Origin: an uncultured Clostridia bacterium
GTDB taxonomy: Bacteria > Bacillota > Clostridia > Oscillospirales > Acutalibacteraceae
Length of the DNA: 64,000 bases
Direction: 5' to 3'
NCBI GenBank assembly: GCA_947623175.1
Contig: CANQGK010000002.1
Coordinates: forward strand, 62,001 to 126,000
Part shown: positions 29,708-37,894 of the stretch, one piece after another
Layout of the letters: the number at the start of each line of letters is the position of its first letter
Numbering within the stretch: the first letter of the stretch is position 1
Made by a program: the position numbers and the translations under genes
The notes under the pieces: generated by a model
The model's input: only the letters and a program-made list of their open reading frames with translations
What the model was told of the DNA's origin: nothing
Databases searched by the model: none

Positions 29708-30595
29708 ATGAGATTGACTAAAAAATTAAGACAAGTATATAGACAGTTATGGAATATAGAACGTAATACTTTGGGATGGCTTTCCTTTTCGATCCGTCAT
29801 CCGGAAGAGAAAAAAGAACTTAATAAAAATAAACGGTTTTATAATATACATCAAGGGCATCGGTGTTTTATACTCGGTAACGGTCCGTCATTAAAGGATA
29901 TCGATTTATCCTTGCTGGCGAACGAGTATACGTTTACGGTAAATCAAATTTCCCGTAATCCTCATTTTAAAGAATTGAAAACAAATTATCATTTTTATAC
30001 GGATGCTGATTTTTTTGAAATTGACGAAAATAATCCGGAAGATATGGAATTTTTGGATGCTATAAAGAAATTAAACACGGAAGATAACCAACCTACCGTC
30101 TTTTTTAATATTTCGGGTATGAGTTTTGCTAAAAAGTATGGTCTTGATAAACATCTTGATCTGCATTATATATACGGACGTTTAAATTTTTTGGAAAATT
30201 TTAAAAGAATAGACTATTCGAAATTTGTTCCGGGATTTAGTACAGTGGTTCAATTTTGTATCACAATGGCAATTTATATGGGGTTCAGCGAAATATATTT
30301 ACTCGGCTGCGATAATACGGGAATTATTACTGTCATCCAAACCATGTTAGACAATCAAGTTGACAATTATGCTTATGAGGTATCGGCTAATGAACAAAAA
30401 CGAATGAAAAAAGTTGCGAGTAAACATAACCTTTATGATTACGCATGCGGATATTCCTATATTTTAAAAGATTATATACTTCTTTATTCCTATTGCCAAA
30501 AGCGCGGAATCAAATTGCTGAATTGCACGGAACAAAGCGCGATAGATGCAATTCCGAAAGTAAGACTAAGTGATGTATTAAAAAATAACAAGTAA
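29708..30595 (+). CDS. DUF115/GT42-like (sialyltransferase-like) protein
   Basis: HRCFILGNGPSLKDIDLSLL (near residues 51-70) is the nucleotide-binding opening shared by DUF115 proteins and GT42 sialyltransferases, and GFSEIYLLGCDNTG (near 195-208) is the second conserved block. These families use or resemble users of CMP-sugars. Two CMP-sugar synthetase-like genes lie directly downstream, so a transferase for a CMP-activated sugar acid is the best guess. Start ATG behind AAGGAGTC. Length 295 aa. Donor is inferred only from context. Confidence 0.65.
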   Translation: MRLTKKLRQVYRQLWNIERNTLGWLSFSIRHPEEKKELNKNKRFYNIHQGHRCFILGNGPSLKDIDLSLLANEYTFTVNQISRNPHFKELKTNYHFYTDADFFEIDENNPEDMEFLDAIKKLNTEDNQPTVFFNISGMSFAKKYGLDKHLDLHYIYGRLNFLENFKRIDYSKFVPGFSTVVQFCITMAIYMGFSEIYLLGCDNTGIITVIQTMLDNQVDNYAYEVSANEQKRMKKVASKHNLYDYACGYSYILKDYILLYSYCQKRGIKLLNCTEQSAIDAIPKVRLSDVLKNNK

Positions 30596-30707
30596 CACGC
30601 CGACATGCAAGGAATAAAGATTTACAACGCCACCCACATTAGAAAACTCGAAGTATTTGAATGGGTGAATTTTGACTGTTTATTTTCAGAGAAAGGAATG
30701 CCGAAAA

Positions 30708-31439
30708 ATGAAAACAGTAGCATTTGTTCCGATAAAACTAAATAATCAGCGCACTCCCGGAAAGAACATAAAACGATTTGATGATGGTACTCCACTGATA
30801 ACTTTGTTTTTAAAAACGCTTGTTCAAGTAAAAGGAATAGATGATATATACGTGTTCTGTAGCGATGAGTGCATAAAAGATTATCTGGTAATGGGGGTTA
30901 AATGTTTAAAAAGACCTGAATATTTGGATACGCAAGAAGCAACCCCGCAGGACATCATATACGAATTCACAAAAAGAATTGATGCCGACGTATATGCTGT
31001 ATGTCATTGCACTTCACCATTTGTCACACGCGAACATTTTGAAGAATGTATCGAATCGGCAAAAAGCGATGAGTTTGATTCATCATTTACCGCAGAACGG
31101 CTACAGCATTTAATGTGGATAGAAAATAAGCCTATGAACTTTGATCCGTCCAATATTCCGAGAACACAGGATTTGCCGGTATATTACAGTGAGGTTTCGG
31201 CAGCGTATGTTTTTAAGAAAGAAGTTTTTACAAGGTATCATCGAAGAATTGGTCTTCACCCACATATTACGGCTGTGAGTGGGATTGAATGTATTGACAT
31301 TGACTATCCGGAGGATTTTGAAATGGCGAATGCGGTATATATGAATATTGTGAAAAATAGTGCGGGGGGGGGTAACTCCTTAATAAAGGTATGTGCACCC
31401 ATACACACATATTCTTTAATTGGACAGGAGGTTGCCTGA
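30708..31439 (+). CDS. CMP-sugar synthetase-like cytidylyltransferase, copy 1
   Basis: NeuA/KdsB-type nucleotidyltransferase of 243 aa. VPIKLNNQRTPGKNIKRF at the N-terminus replaces the usual PARxGSKxxPxKN loop, so it belongs to a divergent branch. YAVCHCTSPFV near residue 100 and IDIDYPEDFE near the C-terminus match family blocks. ATG at 30708 follows AAAGGAATG; a start 12 codons earlier lacks support. A run of nine G (31364-31372) near the end sets the reading frame of the last 20 residues. The stop overlaps the start of copy 2 (TGATG). Confidence 0.82.
   Translation: MKTVAFVPIKLNNQRTPGKNIKRFDDGTPLITLFLKTLVQVKGIDDIYVFCSDECIKDYLVMGVKCLKRPEYLDTQEATPQDIIYEFTKRIDADVYAVCHCTSPFVTREHFEECIESAKSDEFDSSFTAERLQHLMWIENKPMNFDPSNIPRTQDLPVYYSEVSAAYVFKKEVFTRYHRRIGLHPHITAVSGIECIDIDYPEDFEMANAVYMNIVKNSAGGGNSLIKVCAPIHTYSLIGQEVA
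31364..31372 (+). repeat. G9 homopolymer at the end of cytidylyltransferase copy 1
   Basis: Nine G. With G9 the frame continues 20 residues and ends on the start codon of copy 2. With G8 it would stop after four more codons, and with G10 immediately after the tract. A length change would therefore alter the tail and uncouple copy 2. Confidence 0.8.
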
Positions 31440-32134
31440 TGAAAACGGTAGTCTTGCTTCCAATAAAGCTAAATAATCAACGCGTTCCCGGCAAAAATAT
31501 AAAGCGGTTTTCTGACGGAACACCATTAATGACTTTAATTCAGAGATCTTGTTTGAATGTTTCTAAAGTAGATGAAATCTACGTCTATTGTAGTAATGAA
31601 ATTGTAAAGGAATACATTTTGCCGGGAGTTAAGTTCCTTGAGAGACCCGTGTTTCTTGATGGGGATGGCATTAATAGTAATGATATTATTAGAGAATTTA
31701 TAAAAACAGTTGATGCAGATATTTATGTAGAGACACACGCAACAGGACCTTTTACGCAAAGTAGCAGTATAAATGCTTGTGTAGAAGCTGTAGCTTCAGG
31801 AGAATATGATTCTGCTTTTTTGGCAAAGAGAATTCAAGAATTCTTGTGGCAGAATGGAACACCAATGAATTTTAATATTCAACATTTCCCCAGAACGCAA
31901 GACTTGATTCCTATTTATTCAGAAGCGCCGGGGGCATATGTTTTTACAAAGAAAACTTTTGAAAAGTATGGACGCCGAGTAGGAGTTAAACCGTACATCC
32001 ATGAAGTTTCGGAAGTTGAAAGCAGGGACATCGACTACCCAGAGGATTTTGAAATTGCAAATGCAATTTACATGTCAATGATAAAGGAGGAAAAAAATGA
32101 ATCATGCGATGCTGTTGGATTGCACATTACGTGA
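31439..32134 (+). CDS. CMP-sugar synthetase-like cytidylyltransferase, copy 2
   Basis: Tandem paralogue of the preceding gene: same LPIKLNNQRVPGKNIKRF opening, THATGPF block near residue 101, FPRTQDLIPIYSEAPGAYVF and RDIDYPEDFE. By eye roughly half the residues are identical, so the pair arose by an old duplication and may use different sugar acids. Start ATG at 31439 is behind AGGAGG, overlapping the stop of copy 1. The last 38 bases overlap the aldolase gene, whose GGAGG ribosome site lies inside this gene. 231 aa. Confidence 0.82.
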   Translation: MKTVVLLPIKLNNQRVPGKNIKRFSDGTPLMTLIQRSCLNVSKVDEIYVYCSNEIVKEYILPGVKFLERPVFLDGDGINSNDIIREFIKTVDADIYVETHATGPFTQSSSINACVEAVASGEYDSAFLAKRIQEFLWQNGTPMNFNIQHFPRTQDLIPIYSEAPGAYVFTKKTFEKYGRRVGVKPYIHEVSEVESRDIDYPEDFEIANAIYMSMIKEEKNESCDAVGLHIT

Positions 32135-33719
32135 TGGAGCATACTTGATTGATAAGTATTTTGGAGATCTTACGATTCAAGGGATTATTTCCGGATTGGT
32201 AAAGGCCAAAATAGATTATATAGAGATCGGCTTTTTGCAAAACGAGGGCTTCGGAGAAGGGAAAACCGTTTTCAAAAATTCCGCAGACGCGGAAAGATAT
32301 ATACCGAAGAACAGGGGAAATTGCCTGTTCACTGTTCTTGCGGATTTCAGCAGATATTCTATAGAAAATCTGGACGAAAGAACGGAAGACAGTATTGATG
32401 CGGTACGGGAATGCTTTTTTAAGCAGGAACGCTTTGATGCGATTGAAAATTGCAGAAGAATCAAAGAAAAAGGATATCTTGTTTTTGTACAGCCGGTGGA
32501 TATTCTCGGATATACGGATAAAGAACTTATCGAATTTATCGAGAAGGTCAATGAAATAGAACCTTACTGCTTTTCCATTGTGGATACTTTCGGTTCTATG
32601 TATCAGGAAGATTTGCAGAGAGTCTTTGAAATCATCAATCATAATTTAGTAAAAAGCTGTAAAATCGGCTTTCATTCACACAATAATATGCAGTTGTCAA
32701 ATGCGCTTTCACAGGACTTTATCCGAATGACCTGTGGGAAACGCGAGGTAATCGTAGACGGTACGATCTCCGGCATGGGGCGCGGCGCAGGAAATACACC
32801 CACAGAACTGATTGCTCAGTATATGGTCTCAAAGCTCGGCTATGGATATGATATGAACGCTATTCTGGATATTATAGACGGTTATATGGGCAATATCCGT
32901 TCCCGCTGCAGTTGGGGATATACGACGCCATACTTTATTGCGGGCTGTTACAGCGCGCATGTCAACAATATTACTTACTTAACCGAAAAGAACAGTATCC
33001 GTTCAAAAGATATCAGCTACATATTGAATAAAATCGGAGCTTTAAAACGGAAACGCTATGACTATGATTTATTAGAAAACACTTATTTGGACTTATTACA
33101 CTCCGACATCGACGACAGCTTAGCACTGTCTAAGTTGAAGCAAAGGATCGGCGGACGGTCGGTATTGATTATTGCTCCCGGACAGACTGCCACGCAATAT
33201 ACGACAGATATTCTGCAATATATCAACCTGAATAATCCGGTTGTAATTACGGTGAATTTTATCCACGATCGGATTCATTCGGATTACGTATATATGAATA
33301 ACGCAAAACGCTATGATTATTGGAAACCCAGCGAACATTTTAAGGAATGTAACAAGATTCTTGCCTCTAATTTGGCGGAACAAAGTGAAGTGTCGGATGG
33401 AAAAACATTGGTAGTTTCTTTTGTCAGCCTTGTAAAATGCGGTTGGGAACACATGGATAATTCTACGATTATGCTTCTGCGGTTGCTGGATAAGTTATGT
33501 GTTGGCGAAATTGCAATTGCCGGTTTTGACGGATATGGATATTCCGGCAACTATGTCAATGCCGAGTTGTCAACAAAAGTGGAAAATCCGACTGCCGTGA
33601 ACCAAGAAATTGAAGAAATGTTTACGGATTATTTGGAGACAAGAAACAATCAAGAGGTCAAAGTCAGCTTTATTACACCTTCCCGCTTTGAGAGCTGTCT
33701 GGAAAGCAGGAATCTATGA
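32097..33719 (+). CDS. DmpG/HMGL-like pyruvate aldolase fused to a DUF115-like domain
   Basis: Residues 1-300 form a DRE-TIM metallolyase barrel: LLDCTLRDGAY (6-16), the metal ligands HSHNN (near 193-197) and GMGRGAGNTPTE (near 226-237), closest in pattern to 4-hydroxy-2-oxovalerate aldolase. That enzyme class joins or splits pyruvate and an aldehyde. Residues 350-540 (GGRSVLIIAPGQTATQY onward) look like the nucleotide-binding DUF115 fold. It sits between CMP-sugar synthetase genes and a KdsC-like gene, which suggests synthesis of a 2-keto-3-deoxy sugar acid. ATP-, CoA- or PEP-binding signatures are not seen. 540 aa. Confidence 0.75.
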   Translation: MNHAMLLDCTLRDGAYLIDKYFGDLTIQGIISGLVKAKIDYIEIGFLQNEGFGEGKTVFKNSADAERYIPKNRGNCLFTVLADFSRYSIENLDERTEDSIDAVRECFFKQERFDAIENCRRIKEKGYLVFVQPVDILGYTDKELIEFIEKVNEIEPYCFSIVDTFGSMYQEDLQRVFEIINHNLVKSCKIGFHSHNNMQLSNALSQDFIRMTCGKREVIVDGTISGMGRGAGNTPTELIAQYMVSKLGYGYDMNAILDIIDGYMGNIRSRCSWGYTTPYFIAGCYSAHVNNITYLTEKNSIRSKDISYILNKIGALKRKRYDYDLLENTYLDLLHSDIDDSLALSKLKQRIGGRSVLIIAPGQTATQYTTDILQYINLNNPVVITVNFIHDRIHSDYVYMNNAKRYDYWKPSEHFKECNKILASNLAEQSEVSDGKTLVVSFVSLVKCGWEHMDNSTIMLLRLLDKLCVGEIAIAGFDGYGYSGNYVNAELSTKVENPTAVNQEIEEMFTDYLETRNNQEVKVSFITPSRFESCLESRNL

Positions 33720-34213
33720 AACAAGATATTCAATTTCTCGTTATGGATGTCGACGGTACGTTAACCGATGGTAAAATCTACATGGGCGAAAACGGCGAAC
33801 TAATGAAAGCGTTTGACATTAAAGACGGATGCGGAATCAAGGATATTTTACCGAAGCATGGAATCATCCCGGTTATCATAACCGCAAGGAAAAGCAAAAT
33901 ACTTGAAAATCGGTGTAACGAGTTAAATATTCAAGAATTGTATCAAGGCGTCAGGGATAAAACGAAACAGATCAAAAAAATTTTAAAACAGTATTCTGAA
34001 GTGGACAATAAAAAGTATCGTTTTTGTAATTGTGCGTATATCGGAGATGATATCTTAGATTTGCTTCCGATTATGGCGATTAAGGATGCGGGAGGACTGA
34101 CTGCCTGCCCGTCGGATGCTGTAGATGAAGTAAAAGCAACGGTTGATTTCATTTGCAAAAAAAGTGGAGGAAACGGGGCAGTTCGAGAATTTATTGAATG
34201 GATTATCTCTTAA
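33716..34213 (+). CDS. KdsC-like HAD phosphatase
   Basis: C0-type HAD hydrolase of 165 aa with all motifs: VMDVDGTLTDG (nucleophile and general acid Asp), PVIITARKS (motif II Thr/Ser region), a conserved Lys and YIGDDILDLLPI (motif IV). KdsC removes the phosphate from Kdo-8-phosphate; related members act on nonulosonate phosphates. It overlaps the aldolase gene by four bases (ATGA), which fits the order: condensation, dephosphorylation, CMP activation. Confidence 0.88.
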   Translation: MKQDIQFLVMDVDGTLTDGKIYMGENGELMKAFDIKDGCGIKDILPKHGIIPVIITARKSKILENRCNELNIQELYQGVRDKTKQIKKILKQYSEVDNKKYRFCNCAYIGDDILDLLPIMAIKDAGGLTACPSDAVDEVKATVDFICKKSGGNGAVREFIEWIIS

Positions 34214-34224
34214 GGAAAGCAGTC

Positions 34225-35658
34225 ATGGCAGGTATAATTAATAAAATTAAGTCTATTCCCCAAGGTGTAAAATCATCGGCGGCGCTGATTGCGGCACAGA
34301 TCGTGTCGATGGGAATTTCATATATTACCGTTCCATTGTTTACACGGCTGCTTACTACAGACGAATACGGACAAGTAAACGTATTTGTGTCTTGGGTGAG
34401 TTTGTTTGGGATTGTTGCAATGTTCGGTCTCGCCGGCGGTGTTTTCAACAATGGAATGGTGGACTATCCGGATAAACGTGATGAATTTTCTCTTTCGATG
34501 TTAGCGCTGTCAAACGTCATCACCGTTACATTTTTTGTGGTTTTATTCGCGCTGTATCCATTGATTAAGGATTGGCTGGGTCTGGATTGGAAATTGATCT
34601 TACTGATGTGTATTCTTTTTCTCTGTCAGCCCGCGTATAATTTCTGGTCGGCAAGGCAGCGATATGAATTAAAATATAAGGCACTTTTTATAACGTCGGT
34701 TCTGTTTACCGTTTTGACGCCTGCCGTCGCGCTCCTTTGCGTTGTCAATACAAGCGGAAGTCGGGCAACTGCTCGAATTTATGGAATGGAATGTGTTTCC
34801 ATATTCATATACGTTATTTTCTATGTACTTCTTTTTGTAAAAGGACAGCGAAAAGTTACAACAAAATATTGGAAAAGTGCGTTTCTTTTCAATCTGCCTT
34901 TGCTGCCTCATTTCTTTTCTTTTTACATACTCGGCAGTTCCGATCGGCTGATGATTTCTCGCATGGTGAGCGATTCGGCAACGGCGTTTTACAGTGTTGC
35001 AAACTCAGTCTCTTCGATTGCCGGTATTGTTTGGTCGGCTGTGCAGGCGTCCATCATACCGTTTACCTATGAACACTGTAAAAGAAAAGACTATAAACCG
35101 ATTGCCAAAGTGACACTACCTGTTTTGGCTGTTGTGGCGGCATTTTGTGTTGTTGTCATTATGCTCGCGCCAGAGGTCGTTGCGATCCTCGCAACCGCGG
35201 ATTATAAACAGGCCATTTATGCGATTCCACCCATTGTCGGCGGCGTATTTTTCCAAACGCACCATGGCATTTATGCCAATATTGTGTTTTATTATAAGAA
35301 ACCAAAGTATACAATGTATGCTTCAATAACCGCAGCTGTGACAAATCTGATTCTGAATTTTATTTTTATCCCCATTTTCGGCTTTATTGCGGCGGGGTAC
35401 ACAACGCTTTTCAGTTACTTCCTGCAGGCTGTCATCGACTATTTCGCTATGCGCAAGGTACTTAACGGCGAAACGGTCTACAACATGAAATATATCGGCG
35501 CATTATCGCTCGGCGTTATTGTTGTCGCGCTCGGCAGTAATCTCATCTATGACTACGCGCCCGTCCGCTACGGCATTATCGTCGCCACTTTGGCAGTAGC
35601 TATCATATTCCGTAAGAAGATCATCGGCATGTTCAAGCTTATGCGGACAAAATCTTGA
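34225..35658 (+). CDS. Wzx-type oligosaccharide flippase
   Basis: Polytopic MOP-superfamily protein of 477 aa with 12-14 hydrophobic segments; MGISYITVPLFTRLLTTDEY near residues 23-42 is the usual N-terminal signature. It moves lipid-linked repeat units across the membrane. The ATG at 34225 behind AAGGAAA is preferred to one at 34198 inside the phosphatase gene. Its C-terminus IIGMFKLMRTKS recurs as a vestige after the epimerase gene (36768-36830). Confidence 0.9.
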   Translation: MAGIINKIKSIPQGVKSSAALIAAQIVSMGISYITVPLFTRLLTTDEYGQVNVFVSWVSLFGIVAMFGLAGGVFNNGMVDYPDKRDEFSLSMLALSNVITVTFFVVLFALYPLIKDWLGLDWKLILLMCILFLCQPAYNFWSARQRYELKYKALFITSVLFTVLTPAVALLCVVNTSGSRATARIYGMECVSIFIYVIFYVLLFVKGQRKVTTKYWKSAFLFNLPLLPHFFSFYILGSSDRLMISRMVSDSATAFYSVANSVSSIAGIVWSAVQASIIPFTYEHCKRKDYKPIAKVTLPVLAVVAAFCVVVIMLAPEVVAILATADYKQAIYAIPPIVGGVFFQTHHGIYANIVFYYKKPKYTMYASITAAVTNLILNFIFIPIFGFIAAGYTTLFSYFLQAVIDYFAMRKVLNGETVYNMKYIGALSLGVIVVALGSNLIYDYAPVRYGIIVATLAVAIIFRKKIIGMFKLMRTKS

Positions 35659-35672
35659 TCGGAGGACGAAAA

Positions 35673-36764
35673 TTGAAAAAAGTTATGCTTGTCTTCGGCA
35701 CTCGCCCCGAAGCTATAAAAATGTGCCCGCTTGTCAACGAGCTTAAGCGGCGCCGCGAAATAAATACCGTCGTTTGCGTTACCGGTCAGCACCGGCGCAT
35801 GTTGGACGGCGTACTCGAAGCCTTCGGCGTTACTCCCGATTACGACCTTTCGGTTATGAAAGACAGGCAGACTTTGTTCGATATAACGACAAATATTTTA
35901 AACCGCATTAAATCCGTGCTCGAAACCGAAAAACCCGACGCAGTGCTCGTTCATGGCGATACTACCACCACCTTTGTAACCGCGCTTGCCTGCTTTTATT
36001 TGCAAATTCCGGTAGGGCATGTCGAGGCGGGGCTTCGCACCTACAATATTTACAGCCCTTACCCCGAGGAGTTCAACCGACAAGCGGTAGGCGTCATAAG
36101 CCGGTACAACTTCGCTCCCACCGAGCTTGCTAAGCAAAATCTTATTCGCGAGGGCAAGGATGAGGCCTCGATATACGTTACAGGAAACACGGCTATCGAC
36201 GCGCTTAAAACCACCGTGCGCGAGGATTATACCCATCCTGAGCTTGAGCGCGTGCGGGGCAGTCGGCTTATACTTATTACAGCCCATCGCCGCGAGAATT
36301 TAGGCGAACCGATGAAGCAAATGTTTCGCGCGATCCGCCGCGTCACCGACGAACACCCCGACGTCAGGGTGATTTATCCCATACATATGAATCCTGCCGT
36401 TCGCGAAACGGCTGACGCCATACTCGGCAATGACGAGCGAATCCGCATTACAGAGCCGCTTGACGTGCTTGATTTTCACAATTTTATGGCGCGAAGCTAT
36501 TTGATTTTGACCGACAGCGGCGGCATTCAGGAGGAAGCGCCGAGCCTCGGCAAGCCGGTTTTGGTTATGCGCGATACCACAGAGCGCCCCGAGGGAATTA
36601 AAGCCGGCACCTTAAAGCTCGTCGGCACCGAGGAAGAGACTATCTACGAGGAATTTAACCGCCTGCTTAACGATAAAGCCGCGTATGCCGCTATGTCAAA
36701 GGCAAGCAACCCCTACGGCGACGGCCACGCCTGCGAGCGAATAGCCGATATTTTGATTGATTAA
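35673..36764 (+). CDS. UDP-GlcNAc 2-epimerase (CapG/FnlC/WecB-type)
   Basis: Non-hydrolysing epimerase of 363 aa: VFGTRPEAIKM, VHGDTTTTF, GHVEAGLRT and LTDSGGIQEEAPSLGKP are all present. In a locus with CapE and CapF it probably performs the last step to UDP-L-FucNAc (CapG role) rather than ManNAc synthesis, though either is possible. Start TTG at 35673, with GGAGG seven bases upstream. High-GC codon use returns here after the AT-rich insert. Confidence 0.88.
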   Translation: MKKVMLVFGTRPEAIKMCPLVNELKRRREINTVVCVTGQHRRMLDGVLEAFGVTPDYDLSVMKDRQTLFDITTNILNRIKSVLETEKPDAVLVHGDTTTTFVTALACFYLQIPVGHVEAGLRTYNIYSPYPEEFNRQAVGVISRYNFAPTELAKQNLIREGKDEASIYVTGNTAIDALKTTVREDYTHPELERVRGSRLILITAHRRENLGEPMKQMFRAIRRVTDEHPDVRVIYPIHMNPAVRETADAILGNDERIRITEPLDVLDFHNFMARSYLILTDSGGIQEEAPSLGKPVLVMRDTTERPEGIKAGTLKLVGTEEETIYEEFNRLLNDKAAYAAMSKASNPYGDGHACERIADILID

Positions 36765-36767
36765 TGC

Positions 36768-36830
36768 GGTAGTCTCATCTACGATAATAAAATAATCGCC
36801 ATGCTTAAGCTTATGCGGGCAAAATCTTGA
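36768..36830 (+). pseudogene. Vestigial 3' end of a second flippase gene
   Basis: In one frame this gap reads GSLIYDNKIIAMLKLMRAKS then stop. The intact flippase ends GSNLIYDY...KKIIGMFKLMRTKS and is followed by the same TTGATCGGAGGA bases. The piece therefore derives from a related wzx end, left by duplication or cassette exchange around the epimerase gene. Not expected to be translated. Confidence 0.75.
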
Positions 36831-36844
36831 TCGGAGGATCTGAA

Positions 36845-37894
36845 ATGTCATCATTTACAAACAAAACCTTGCTTATTACCGGCGGCACCGGCTCATTCGG
36901 CAATGCGGTTCTTAACCGGTTTTTAGATACCGATATCGGCGAAATTCGCATTTTTTCGCGCGACGAAAAGAAGCAGGACGATATGCGTCACGAGTACCAA
37001 TCAAAATACCCGCGTTATGCCGAAAAAATCAAGTTTTACATCGGCGACGTGCGAAGTATAGATTCGGTTCGAAATGCCATGCACGGCGTAGATTACGTTT
37101 TCCACGCGGCGGCGCTCAAACAGGTGCCTTCCTGCGAATTTTTCCCTATCGAAGCGGTTAAAACCAACGTTTTGGGCACCGAAAACGTCCTTAACGCCGC
37201 AATCGACGCCGGCGTTAAGAATATCGTCTGCCTGTCTACCGACAAGGCGGCGTACCCGGTAAACGCCATGGGCACCAGCAAGGCGATGATGGAAAAGGTC
37301 GTTGTGGCAAAGAGCCGAACCGTGTCGCCCGATAAAACAAAAATCTGCTGTACGCGCTACGGCAACGTCATATGCTCACGCGGCAGCGTTATTCCGCTTT
37401 GGATCGAACAAATCAAGAAAGGCGAGCCGATTACCGTCACCCACCCGGACATGACTCGATTTATTATGTCGCTCGAAGAAGCGGTCGACCTTGTGCTGTT
37501 TGCCTTCGAGCAGGGCGAAAGCGGGGATATTCTGGTACAAAAAGCCCCCGCATGCACCATAAAAACGCAGGCGGAAGCGGTTTGTGAGCTTTTCGGCGGG
37601 GATAAGCAAAATATTAAAATTATAGGCATTCGCCACGGCGAAAAGATGTACGAAACCCTGCTTACCAACGAAGAATGTGCGGGCGCCGTCGACCTCGGCG
37701 GCTTCTACCGCGTTCCCTGCGACAAGCGCGGGCTTAATTACGATAAATATTTCACCTCCGGCAACAAAGAACGCAACACGCTGACCGAATTTAACTCCAA
37801 CAATACCGAGCTTTTGAATGTGGAACAGGTGAAGGAAAAGCTGTCGGCTTTGAAATATATCAAAGAACAGCTTGAGTCGGTGGAAAAGGCATGA
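36845..37894 (+). CDS. capE: UDP-GlcNAc 4,6-dehydratase/5-epimerase (CapE/FnlA-type)
   Basis: SDR enzyme of 349 aa for the first step to UDP-L-FucNAc. LLITGGTGSFGNAVL (near residues 9-23) is the NAD(P)-binding loop, and LSTDKAAYPVNAMGTSKAMM (near 126-145) is the active-site region in which Met-Gly-Thr-Ser-Lys replaces the usual Tyr-X3-Lys, as in CapE/FlaA1-type enzymes. The ATG at 36845 follows GGAGG; an in-frame TTG at 36827 falls inside the flippase vestige. Overlaps capF by four bases. Confidence 0.88.
   Translation: MSSFTNKTLLITGGTGSFGNAVLNRFLDTDIGEIRIFSRDEKKQDDMRHEYQSKYPRYAEKIKFYIGDVRSIDSVRNAMHGVDYVFHAAALKQVPSCEFFPIEAVKTNVLGTENVLNAAIDAGVKNIVCLSTDKAAYPVNAMGTSKAMMEKVVVAKSRTVSPDKTKICCTRYGNVICSRGSVIPLWIEQIKKGEPITVTHPDMTRFIMSLEEAVDLVLFAFEQGESGDILVQKAPACTIKTQAEAVCELFGGDKQNIKIIGIRHGEKMYETLLTNEECAGAVDLGGFYRVPCDKRGLNYDKYFTSGNKERNTLTEFNSNNTELLNVEQVKEKLSALKYIKEQLESVEKA

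Noticed and set aside
30605-30739. A 44-codon frame between the DUF115/GT42-like gene and the first cytidylyltransferase
   Set aside because: No ribosome site; overlaps the start of the better-supported cytidylyltransferase gene.
35673-36764. Hydrolysing UDP-GlcNAc 2-epimerase (NeuC) feeding a classical sialic acid pathway
   Set aside because: The motifs fit both the non-hydrolysing and related classes, but no NeuB gene is present and capE/capF are adjacent, so the CapG role is simpler.
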